Below, in pieces: positions 26,990 through 35,740 of a DNA stretch of 35,740 bases. Under the pieces are notes generated by a model. The model was given only the letters and a program-made list of their open reading frames with translations, was not told the origin of the DNA and searched no databases. The first letter of the stretch is position 1, and the number at the start of each line of letters is the position of its first letter. The translations under genes were made by a program, and so were the position numbers. The DNA is taken from the NCBI GenBank assembly GCA_905236535.1, contig CAJOQN010000061.1:1-35740 (forward strand), read 5' to 3'. The DNA comes from an uncultured Bacilli bacterium (lineage in GTDB: Bacteria; Bacillota_I; Bacilli_A; RFN20; CAG-826).

Positions 26990-29900
26990 ATGAAGCAACT
27001 CATCTATAAATCATACACAAATTCATCCACTGATTTTTTAGTGTCACTCCAAGAGAATTTACCAGGAGAAAGTAGTTATCTCCCACTTGATGGAAGCGTT
27101 TCATCCTATGTTTCTCTTATTCTTACCATCTCAGGATTAAACCTTCATAAAAACGACATTATCACCAATGTGACTTTGAAGTTTGAAACAAGTGCGACTT
27201 CAGGTCAAAACAATATCTCTCTTCAAGCTAATGGAACCCTCATTGACTATTCAACTAATAGAAACGAGACTGATTCCATTTATTTTGATATTACACATCT
27301 TTTCTTAACAGATTTTAATAATAACAAAACCTTCACTTTAAATCGTAACGGGAATAACAATATGACCTTTTATCTTAGACAGCCATCTGATAATGGTCTA
27401 TGCCCTGAATTAATAATTAAATATATTCCTGCTTTTGATTTTATCGATAATCAAAATAAGATTAGTGGAAGTATTGGGGATGATATGTCTTATTCTTTAT
27501 TTCTTCCGTCTTCTTTATTTAATGTTTCTTTAAAACTATTTCCTACCTTGCTTCCGTTTGAATTATCGTTTATCTATTCTTCCTATAATCCAAATCAAGC
27601 TAATTCTATTTTCCCAAAAGGCTGGAATCTTAATCTTTTATCTTCTTTAATCATAGAGTCTAATCAAATTACCCTTATAAATGCTTCTCAGATTCAAAGA
27701 GTGTTCCTCCCTGTTCCTAATGAAAGTGGATCTTACTTTGATTCAAGTGGAAGTGGACGTCTCCTCAAACTTATCAATAATGAATATCACCTCTATTCAA
27801 ATACCTTTGATGAAGACTCATATAGTGTTTTCTCTTTAGCTGGTGATATCACCTCAATCCATCTTTTAGGATATGGAGATATCACGATTACTAGAGATAC
27901 CTCTTCTCTTACGATTACAGATTATAACGGGAATGTTGTGACCTTTTTAAAATCTACACGTAGTTCATTATCCTCTCTCACCATTTCTTTAAGCGGATTT
28001 AATTCAAATTATTATTCCTTGCTTGGCAATAATTCAAATTCGTTAACCAATCTAAATTCTGATGATGGATTTTATTCTTTTTCCTATGATTTATCCAACA
28101 ATCTGATCCAGATTATTTCTCCTTCAAATGACACGTTGAAGCTATCGTATGATTCTAACAAGCGAATTAATAAGCTCGAAGAAGGAACAAGAATAAATAA
28201 CGTCAATACTTTTTCTAACTCCTATTCCATCACTTATCAACTATTCAAATATTCAATCACCGATTTTCATAATGTAATGGTGAATTATACCTATGATGAT
28301 GAATTAAGACTATTAAGCGCCTATGAACCCGAAAAGAGCAACTTTATTGGAGCGTATAAACATAGTCTTGTTTCTTCTCATAATATTCCGTTTAATAGCC
28401 TTTCATACAAATGCACTTTAAAAAATGGAAATAATGAAAGTGCTTCTATTACCTTATCTTCTTCAAACAACAATCAAAGTGTCTCTTTTATTGGATCTTT
28501 ATCAAACAATGAGACTTTTTTGAATAACAAATACTATGTCCTTGCCTTTAAACTTGATCGCTCGCCTTTGATATATTTTGAAAGCGATCATAATACCTTT
28601 TTCTCAGCTGAGAGAAGTGTTTACGCTTTGATGGAGTGTTATGATTCAAATAATAACCTCGTCTATGGGACAAGCGCCTATGTCCCTTTGATCATTAATG
28701 AAGCGACAAACGAGATAATTTTCCCATTTAAATTTATAGAGACCACTGAGTATTCTTTGGTAAATAAAATTAAAATCACCTTCTATTTAAAGGGCGATTA
28801 CGGTTCATTCACTTTTAATGATTTCAAAATCTATGAATCCTTAGAACAAGAAAAGGAGATGTATTTGGAAGTTTCTGATTCTTATCAAAGCCCAGACCTT
28901 GTTATCAATTTTAAAAAATATAAGAAAATCATTTCTTTAAAACAATATATCTACTCAACCCCATTTAACCTTTCCTATCAAGATTTCATCATCAATAAAT
29001 TGAGGTATTATTTTTCTAGTCCATCTTTTATTTTTTATAACAGACTCAGAGAGATTATTTCTTTTAATAATCAATATAACGCTGCGACATATGATGGTGA
29101 CATTTATATTAATCACTCTAATAACATCGCTCTTATTTCTAAAAGTCAAACTAGTGATTCTTCCTCGCTTTATTTAGAAGCCCAAATCCTTAAATATGAT
29201 CCTGATAACACTAATTACTTCATTATTGAAACCATCAAAAAACATGGAGTTATAGAAGAAATAACAAAATCATATTATGACAAGCACTTTAGACTCATCA
29301 AAACCATCGATAAGGATGGGATTGTTTCTTTAAATACCTATTCATCCGCGAATAATCTCACCTCGAATAAAGTGTATTTAGAAAATAATCTAAGTAAATA
29401 TTTTGAGACCACATATTCTTATAATAGACATCGTCTCACCCAAGAGAGTTACTTTTCTTCAACTTCTGTTGTCTCTAAGCAATATACATATAAGAATTAT
29501 TCTGAGATATGCACTAAATATACAAATCCTAACTCCAATAGTTTTGATTATTCATATTCCACAAATTATAAATATCTCACTAAAAATAGATATCATTTAG
29601 GGATGACCGTGGATGATTACACCCAAAGTTCATATTCTACTCAAAAGTTATCTAACACCTCATCTTCTAATCACACAAAATATCTTTTCACCTATGATAA
29701 ATATAACCTTTTAGCCTCGTTTGATTATGAGGAGTACACAAGTGGAGGTGGAGGTATCACTCCTTTTGATCCACTTGAGCCAATTGGACCTATCTCAATT
29801 GGAGATACCTATTACACCGATGACCCTCCAACATATTCAAAACTTATCGAATTTAGAAACGAGATAACCTCTAACGGAAAAACCAACCTCGCGATTTATA

Positions 29901-32047
29901 AAAATCACGATGTTATCATTTCGGAGTTTGATAAATATAGTCGCTTAACTTCTCTTAGATGTGAGAAGGATGGTGTTTCTCAAGGGGAAGCTACTTATTT
30001 ATATGCGGATTTAGATTGGATTATTAATAACTTTTATCCTTATAATTCGCCAATGTTTGATATTGCAAGCGTTCCTAATGACTATATTTCTTCAGAATCT
30101 AAACTGATCAAAATAACTGATGATGTCTTAAGCTGTTATACTTTATTCTTTTATTATCCAAATGGTTTAGTTAGTGAAATATATGTGACGGATGCTCCAT
30201 ATTCAAATATGATTGCTACCGAGTCTTTTGCTTATGATAGTCTTTTTAGACCAACAAGAGTTGCGTTTGATTATGTAGCCCCATTTGCAGCCACAATTAG
30301 AACATATGAATATGATGGTCTAGAAAAACAGCCATATAAGGAATTTATTACTCTAGATAGTCAAACCTCTCCAACTTTTGCTGTTGAAATCCATAAAGAC
30401 TCATTTGGAAGAGCCTCTCAAATAGATGAAAAGTTTACATTCTCAAAAGGATTCATCTATTCTTATGATTACTTTACGAATGGGACGCTTTTAAGTAATT
30501 TAGTTTCATCTATTGCAATAACGAGTGTTGCTAATTCATCAAATTATTCCGTCAATGATTTAACATATGATAACAACGGGAATATAACTTCAATTACCGA
30601 AACAATTCATGAGGGCAATCAAACACCAGTTACTTATCATCGCTCTTTCTCTTATTCAAGCACTGGGGTGTTGTTAAGAGACAATAATGAACAGCTTGGT
30701 AAAAGCACTAAATATGCATATGATTCAAATGGCAATATTAAAACCATTGTTTCGGGAACCTATTCAACATCATCTACAATTCCTAATTCCACAACTAAAA
30801 CATTCACTTATAGTTCAACATTTCCTGATCTTTTAACTGATTATAATGGCTCCACAATTGAATATGATGCTTATCTCAATCCTATTAGATGGGGCACAAC
30901 ATATTATGAATGGACTAGGGGAAGACTATTAAGCAAATGGCAAAAAGGCTCCACAACTGTCACATTTACCTATAACGATTCTGGATTAAGAACCTCAAAA
31001 ACGGTTGGATATACTACTCGTTTGTATTTTTATAATTCATCTAACCAACTTACTTATGAAACTACAATTGGGAATGTGACTAGTTATTACTATTCACTTA
31101 ATGGAATAGTTGGCTTTAAATACAATGGGAATCTTTATTATTACAAAAAGAACATCTTTGGTGATATCACTCATATCTATAATAGCAGTGGCAACCTTGT
31201 AGCCACTTATAAATATGATGCCTACGGTAACACAATAGTATGTAACCCAAATGGTATAGAGAATACCTCATCGTCGTTTATTGGTAATATCAATCCTTTT
31301 AGATATAGAGGGTATTACTATGATAAAGAAACCGGGTTATACTATTGTAAGTCCAGATACTACAATCCAACATGGTGTCGATGGCTCAACGCTGATTCTT
31401 TAGATTATTTGGATAACACTGAGATAGGTGGTATTAACTTATTCTCATATTGTCATAATAATCCAGTGATGTTTAAGGATGAGACTGGTCACCTACCAAC
31501 TTGGGCAAAATGGGTGATTGGAGGAGTTACTTTTGCTATATCTATCGCTTTGACGGTCGCTACTGCTGGTTCTTTGGCTCCTCTCTTTATTGGCATGGGT
31601 ATTAGTATTTTGGGTGGAGCATTAGTTGGTGGATTATCCTATACAATTGAAAACAAAGATTTTTGGGATGGTTTTGCAGAAGGAGCTGCCGATGGTGCAA
31701 TGTGGGGAGGTATTTTTTCATTAGTAGCTTCTTTATTTAATGTTGTTTCAATGGCTAGACAAGGATATACTATCGGAAAATATGGAGTTTACCAAGATGT
31801 TGCAAGAGCGACCGGAACTAATTATTATAGAGGCATGAAATCATATAATTTTGTTAAAAGCATTCTTGGAGAAAAAACAGCGAATACTTTAGCGTGGACA
31901 CAAAACAAATTTGTCTTAAAAACGGTTATGTTATTTCGCGGCCCAATTTTTAATGCAGTTAGCCCATTAACAGGAACATATGCAAAGGAAGTTGCTTTGA
32001 TTACCTCTCTGGGATATAAATATTTTTATGAAGTTTGGCCGTATTAA
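26990..32047 (+). CDS. RHS/YD-repeat protein with C-terminal variable (candidate toxin) region
   Basis: N-terminal DNRLRE-like jelly-roll region, multiple YD motifs (YDSNGNIKTI, YDNNGNITSI, YKYDAYGNTI), RHS core NPFRYRGYYYDKETGLYYCKSRYYNPTWCRWLNADSLDYLD...NLFSYCHNNPVMFKDETGH. Confidence 0.93.
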   Translation: MKQLIYKSYTNSSTDFLVSLQENLPGESSYLPLDGSVSSYVSLILTISGLNLHKNDIITNVTLKFETSATSGQNNISLQANGTLIDYSTNRNETDSIYFDITHLFLTDFNNNKTFTLNRNGNNNMTFYLRQPSDNGLCPELIIKYIPAFDFIDNQNKISGSIGDDMSYSLFLPSSLFNVSLKLFPTLLPFELSFIYSSYNPNQANSIFPKGWNLNLLSSLIIESNQITLINASQIQRVFLPVPNESGSYFDSSGSGRLLKLINNEYHLYSNTFDEDSYSVFSLAGDITSIHLLGYGDITITRDTSSLTITDYNGNVVTFLKSTRSSLSSLTISLSGFNSNYYSLLGNNSNSLTNLNSDDGFYSFSYDLSNNLIQIISPSNDTLKLSYDSNKRINKLEEGTRINNVNTFSNSYSITYQLFKYSITDFHNVMVNYTYDDELRLLSAYEPEKSNFIGAYKHSLVSSHNIPFNSLSYKCTLKNGNNESASITLSSSNNNQSVSFIGSLSNNETFLNNKYYVLAFKLDRSPLIYFESDHNTFFSAERSVYALMECYDSNNNLVYGTSAYVPLIINEATNEIIFPFKFIETTEYSLVNKIKITFYLKGDYGSFTFNDFKIYESLEQEKEMYLEVSDSYQSPDLVINFKKYKKIISLKQYIYSTPFNLSYQDFIINKLRYYFSSPSFIFYNRLREIISFNNQYNAATYDGDIYINHSNNIALISKSQTSDSSSLYLEAQILKYDPDNTNYFIIETIKKHGVIEEITKSYYDKHFRLIKTIDKDGIVSLNTYSSANNLTSNKVYLENNLSKYFETTYSYNRHRLTQESYFSSTSVVSKQYTYKNYSEICTKYTNPNSNSFDYSYSTNYKYLTKNRYHLGMTVDDYTQSSYSTQKLSNTSSSNHTKYLFTYDKYNLLASFDYEEYTSGGGGITPFDPLEPIGPISIGDTYYTDDPPTYSKLIEFRNEITSNGKTNLAIYKNHDVIISEFDKYSRLTSLRCEKDGVSQGEATYLYADLDWIINNFYPYNSPMFDIASVPNDYISSESKLIKITDDVLSCYTLFFYYPNGLVSEIYVTDAPYSNMIATESFAYDSLFRPTRVAFDYVAPFAATIRTYEYDGLEKQPYKEFITLDSQTSPTFAVEIHKDSFGRASQIDEKFTFSKGFIYSYDYFTNGTLLSNLVSSIAITSVANSSNYSVNDLTYDNNGNITSITETIHEGNQTPVTYHRSFSYSSTGVLLRDNNEQLGKSTKYAYDSNGNIKTIVSGTYSTSSTIPNSTTKTFTYSSTFPDLLTDYNGSTIEYDAYLNPIRWGTTYYEWTRGRLLSKWQKGSTTVTFTYNDSGLRTSKTVGYTTRLYFYNSSNQLTYETTIGNVTSYYYSLNGIVGFKYNGNLYYYKKNIFGDITHIYNSSGNLVATYKYDAYGNTIVCNPNGIENTSSSFIGNINPFRYRGYYYDKETGLYYCKSRYYNPTWCRWLNADSLDYLDNTEIGGINLFSYCHNNPVMFKDETGHLPTWAKWVIGGVTFAISIALTVATAGSLAPLFIGMGISILGGALVGGLSYTIENKDFWDGFAEGAADGAMWGGIFSLVASLFNVVSMARQGYTIGKYGVYQDVARATGTNYYRGMKSYNFVKSILGEKTANTLAWTQNKFVLKTVMLFRGPIFNAVSPLTGTYAKEVALITSLGYKYFYEVWPY

Positions 32048-32387
32048 ATTACAACACAATAATAGTGCCATGATTAAGGCATTTAGATTTCTTTTTGATG
32101 AATTTGATTTGGAACTTGATTTTTGTTATCCATATGGTTTTCAATGGTCAAAATGGTCAAACTCAAAAATGTCTATCAAAATATCTTTTTTTTATTCTGA
32201 TTCACCTTTTTTTATTTTTGCTATTGGTTCGACAGAACAAAATCCAATCAGTTTTTATTATGAATTTTCTCCGCCTTTTTCTGATAACATGATTCAAATG
32301 CCCCTCACAGAACTTTTTTATCTTGCGGCAGACTGGTTTAAGAAGAAACTTTTTGATATACTACATCCTTGCTGTAATTTCTTTTAA
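32028..32387 (+). CDS. Small hypothetical protein, candidate immunity partner of the RHS C-terminus (119 aa)
   Basis: ORF overlaps the 3' end of the RHS ORF by 20 nt, same strand, no TM segment; function inferred from position only. Confidence 0.6.
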   Translation: MKFGRIKLQHNNSAMIKAFRFLFDEFDLELDFCYPYGFQWSKWSNSKMSIKISFFYSDSPFFIFAIGSTEQNPISFYYEFSPPFSDNMIQMPLTELFYLAADWFKKKLFDILHPCCNFF

Positions 32388-32402
32388 TATATTTTTATTT
32401 AT

Positions 32403-33263
32403 ATGCTTTATATCATTGTTGGTCCAACAGGCTCTGGAAAGACTGCTTTAGCGCATCAATTATCTGACCTCTTTGATAAGTGTCCTTTAGTGAATGCGGA
32501 TGCTTTTCAAGTGTATAAAGATTTAGATATTGGGACTGCGAAGATTAAAAAAGATTCGCCTTATTATTCTCGTTATCAACTTCTTGATTATCTATCCCCT
32601 GATAAGCCATTCTCTATTAAGGATTTTCAAGACGATTTCAGAAAAGTGGTAGATCCTAATAAAGACTATGTTGTCGTTGGTGGTTCTGGGCTTTATATTA
32701 AAGCCGCGATCTATGATTATTCATTCCCAGAAGAAGAACAATCATTTGATAACTATGATGATTTAAGCAATGAAGAATTATATTCAATGCTTCAAGAATT
32801 AGATATTGAAGCTTCTAAGAATATTCACCCTAACAATCGTAAGAGAGTGATAAGAGCGATTCAAATTGCGAAAAGCGGCCTCACTAAAAGTGAAGTGATT
32901 GAATCTCAAGAGCATAAGCTTTTATATCCATGTCGAATTATCTTTATCAATCCACATAGAGATGAATTATATGAACACATCAACAAACGAGTGGACATTA
33001 TGATTAAAGAAGGTCTCGTGGATGAATGTAAGATGCTCTTAGAGAAATATGAGTTATCCCTTACTGCAAGACAAGCGATTGGATATAAAGAGATATTTGA
33101 TTATTTAGAAGGTAAATGTTCTTTAGAATCTGCGATTGAATTAATTAAAAAGAGAAGTAGAAATTATGCGAAGAGACAAGTTACTTTCTTTAAACATCAA
33201 TTTCAGACAATTGAATATATAAGTGCTGAAGAAGCACTAAAGGCTATTAAAAATGAAAGATGA
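32403..33263 (+). CDS. miaA: tRNA dimethylallyltransferase MiaA
   Basis: IIVGPTGSGKTALAHQL, NADAFQVYKDLDIGTAK, VVVGGSGLYIKA, ARQAIGYKE. Confidence 0.97.
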   Translation: MLYIIVGPTGSGKTALAHQLSDLFDKCPLVNADAFQVYKDLDIGTAKIKKDSPYYSRYQLLDYLSPDKPFSIKDFQDDFRKVVDPNKDYVVVGGSGLYIKAAIYDYSFPEEEQSFDNYDDLSNEELYSMLQELDIEASKNIHPNNRKRVIRAIQIAKSGLTKSEVIESQEHKLLYPCRIIFINPHRDELYEHINKRVDIMIKEGLVDECKMLLEKYELSLTARQAIGYKEIFDYLEGKCSLESAIELIKKRSRNYAKRQVTFFKHQFQTIEYISAEEALKAIKNER

Positions 33264-33939
33264 ATATTTAAAAAGAACGATTGGATTATTAGGTGAAGAT
33301 AATGCCTCCAAACTTTCCGAGATTACTGTTTTAGTCTGTGGTCTTGGAGGAGTGGGAGGTACTGCTTTAGAAGCTTTAGCGAGAAGTGGAATCAAACATT
33401 TCATCATCGTTGATTTTGATGTTGTTGATCCTTCTAACTTAAATAGACAAATTCTTTATGGAGAAAAAGATTTAAGACTATTGAAAGTGGAATGTGCAAA
33501 ACAACACATCTTAAATATCGATAACTCCATTAGTATGGTTTCTATGAACTCCAAGATTGATGATTCAATCGGTACAGCGTTAGATCATTTTGAAATAGAT
33601 TATATCGTGGATGCAATTGATGATGTCAAAGGGAAGATTGCTTTGGCAAAATATGCTTCTAAAAAGAACATTCCACATATCATGTCACTTGGAATGGCCA
33701 ATAGACTTGATCCCACAAAAGTGGTTATTGAAAGATTAGATAAAACCACCGATGATCCATTAGCAAGAAAGATTCGTTATGAGTTTAAGAAAGAGGGAAT
33801 TGAGACTAACAAAATTATCTGTGCGGTCTCTAAAGAAAAACCTCAAAAGGATGGCGTCAATCTCAATTCAATGATGCTTGTCCCTTCTAGTGCGGGCTTA
33901 GCAATTGCTTATCAAGTGATTTCTCACTTTATAAAATAA
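33253..33939 (+). CDS. tcdA: tRNA threonylcarbamoyladenosine dehydratase TcdA-like (ThiF/E1-like)
   Basis: TVLVCGLGGVGGTALEALARSGIKHFIIVDFDVVDPSNLNRQILY, DAIDDVKGKIALAKYASKKNIPHIMSLGMANRLDPTKV. Confidence 0.9.
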   Translation: MKDEYLKRTIGLLGEDNASKLSEITVLVCGLGGVGGTALEALARSGIKHFIIVDFDVVDPSNLNRQILYGEKDLRLLKVECAKQHILNIDNSISMVSMNSKIDDSIGTALDHFEIDYIVDAIDDVKGKIALAKYASKKNIPHIMSLGMANRLDPTKVVIERLDKTTDDPLARKIRYEFKKEGIETNKIICAVSKEKPQKDGVNLNSMMLVPSSAGLAIAYQVISHFIK

Positions 33940-33980
33940 AAATATAGATTATAATTAATGACAATTACGAGGAAATAAGT

Positions 33981-35585
33981 ATGGAAAGCATCTATCAAAT
34001 CGCCAAGAAAATTGGCATCAAAGAAGACTATGTCATCCCTTATGGAAAAGACAAAGCCAAAATAGATTTAGAGATTTTAAAAGAAGTTGGCAACAACCAA
34101 AACGGTAAACTTGTTTTAGTGACCGCGATTACCCCCACAAAAGCGGGCGAAGGAAAGACCACAACCAGCATCGCTCTTCACGATGGCTTTGCTTGCATCG
34201 GTCAAAAATCTTTACTTTGTTTAAGAGAACCATCTCTTGGCCCAGTCTTTGGTATTAAAGGTGGAGCCACCGGTGGTGGAAAAGCTTCCATTACTCCAAG
34301 CGAAGATATCAATCTCCATTTCACTGGTGATATGCACGCTTTAACAAGTTCCATCAATCTTATTTCCGCGATTATTGATAACCATATCTATCAAGGTAAT
34401 GAATTACGTATTAATCCTCATAAGATTATTTGGAAGAGAGCTCTTGATATGAATGACAGATCTCTTAGAAGCATCACTGTCATGCAAGATGATAAAAAAG
34501 GTATTCCACATCATGATGAATTCGTTATTACAGTTGCAAGTGAATTAATGGCCATTCTTTGTTTATCAGAGAATGATGAAGACTTCATCAGAAGAGTGAA
34601 CAACATTATCGTTGCCTATAATATGGATGATAAACCAATCTTCTTAAGAGATTTAAGAATCTCTAAAGCCATCATGAAACTTATGAGAGATGCTTTAAAA
34701 CCAAATCTCGTTCAAACCTTAGAAGGCAATCCAGTCTTCGTCCATGGCGGACCATTCGCGAATATCGCTCACGGATGTAACTCAATTATCGCCACAAAGT
34801 TAGCCCTTAAATTATCTCCAATCGTCATCACTGAGGCCGGCTTCGGCGCGGACTTAGGCGCGGAAAAATTCTTAGATATCAAATGCCGTGTGGGTGGGTT
34901 GAAACCTGACTGTGCGGTGATGGTGGCGACCATTAGAGCCCTCAAGATGCATGGAGGGCAAGCCTTCGAAGAATTAGACCAAGAAAATTTAGAAACGTTA
35001 AAGATTGGCTTTGCCAACTTAAAACAACATGTCGAGAATATAAAGAAATTTGGTTTACCAGTGGTCGTTTGTATGAATCATTTCACCCAAGACACTGAAA
35101 AGGAAACCAAACTCTTAAGAGAACTTTGCAAAGAAGAAGGCTATAAAGTTGCTTTCTGCTCCGCTTTCGTCGATGGTGGTAAAGGGGCGGTTGAACTCGC
35201 TAATGCGGTTAAAGAAACCTTGGAAAACGAAGAATCTAAATATCATCCTTTATATGATGTTAATGATTCTATAAAAGAAAAGATTAAAACCATTGCCCAA
35301 GAAATTTATCGCGCGGATGATGTCGTCTATACCGATGAAGCTTTAGAACAAATCAAAGAATTTGAAAAACTTGGATTTGGTAAGACTCCAATTTGTATCG
35401 CTAAAACCCCTCAATCATTCTCTGATGATCCTAAAGTCTTAAACTGCCCACGTAATTATAATATTTATGTGAGAGAAGTTCGCTTATCAGCAGGAGCGAA
35501 CTTCATTGTTCCACTTGCGGGAAAGATTATGACGATGCCAGGTTTGCCAAAGGTTCCAGCCGCGGTCAAAATGGAAGATAATTAA
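33981..35585 (+). CDS. fhs: Formate-tetrahydrofolate ligase
   Basis: TPTKAGEGKTTTSIALHDG, LREPSLGPVFGIKGGATGGG, EAGFGADLGAEKFLDIKCR, PGLPKVPAA. Confidence 0.98.
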   Translation: MESIYQIAKKIGIKEDYVIPYGKDKAKIDLEILKEVGNNQNGKLVLVTAITPTKAGEGKTTTSIALHDGFACIGQKSLLCLREPSLGPVFGIKGGATGGGKASITPSEDINLHFTGDMHALTSSINLISAIIDNHIYQGNELRINPHKIIWKRALDMNDRSLRSITVMQDDKKGIPHHDEFVITVASELMAILCLSENDEDFIRRVNNIIVAYNMDDKPIFLRDLRISKAIMKLMRDALKPNLVQTLEGNPVFVHGGPFANIAHGCNSIIATKLALKLSPIVITEAGFGADLGAEKFLDIKCRVGGLKPDCAVMVATIRALKMHGGQAFEELDQENLETLKIGFANLKQHVENIKKFGLPVVVCMNHFTQDTEKETKLLRELCKEEGYKVAFCSAFVDGGKGAVELANAVKETLENEESKYHPLYDVNDSIKEKIKTIAQEIYRADDVVYTDEALEQIKEFEKLGFGKTPICIAKTPQSFSDDPKVLNCPRNYNIYVREVRLSAGANFIVPLAGKIMTMPGLPKVPAAVKMEDN

Positions 35586-35616
35586 AATTTTTAAAATATT
35601 TTTACGAAAATGACAT

Positions 35617-35650
35617 AAAACCCTCCTATTTATAAGTAAGGGGGTTTTTA
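35617..35650 (+). terminator. fhs terminator
   Basis: AAAACCCTCC ... GGGGGTTTTT hairpin with T tail. Confidence 0.75.
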
Positions 35651-35711
35651 TTATTGATAAAAGCAATATATTTTTTACCAATTAAGGGAAAATATGTTTC
35701 ACCAATATTGG

Positions 35712-35740
35712 TTATTCGTCTTTAAACAAGTCCTCCTTGC
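35712..35740 (-). CDS. 3' end of a minus-strand gene running off the window
   Basis: Reverse strand reads ...KEDLFKDE* open to the window edge; too short to assign. Confidence 0.35.

Noticed and set aside
1-35740. Possible Mollicutes genetic code 4 (TGA = Trp)
   Set aside because: TGA serves as a stop for miaA (...AAAGATGA) and the DEDDh exonuclease (AAATGA), and Trp is TGG in the ORFs; code 11 gives full-length proteins.
1-35740. CRISPR arrays, transposases/IS elements, integrases, tRNA genes, rRNA
   Set aside because: No regularly spaced repeats, no transposase/integrase ORFs, and no tRNA-like GTTCGA T-arms or rRNA segments were recognised in the intergenic regions. The YD repeats are within a protein and not mobile DNA.

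Overview
The window is an AT-rich, mostly housekeeping chromosomal segment of a Bacillota/Mycoplasmatota-like bacterium (lineage is an inference). It uses genetic code 11: miaA and the KapD/ERI-1-like exonuclease both end in TGA. Identifiable content, in order: HIT hydrolase and two tandem ~600-aa SurA/PrsA-like lipoproteins (minus strand); sufCDSUB; mnmG-rsmG-parA; FMN riboswitch with ribU; a 58-aa ferredoxin missing from the ORF track; cmk-der-hup; a very short cca; dnaD-nth; recU with a DEDDh exonuclease; gpsB; RNase P RNA; pgsA; cinA C-terminal domain; recA; rny-ymdB-miaB; a 1685-aa RHS/YD-repeat protein with a small overlapping downstream ORF; miaA-tcdA; fhs. The main points for follow-up are: (1) a MiaB whose C-terminus looks like a YlbF/YmcA (Ric) domain, encoded two genes downstream of RNase Y; (2) an apparently signal-less, possibly leaderless RHS polymorphic-toxin candidate with an overlapping putative immunity gene, inserted between the tRNA-A37 modification genes miaB and miaA; (3) a structured, unassigned leader upstream of rny; (4) RNase P RNA packed between gpsB and pgsA with almost no spacers; (5) a ribU start codon directly on the riboswitch terminator U-tract. 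All functional calls come from reading the sequence; no database search was run.
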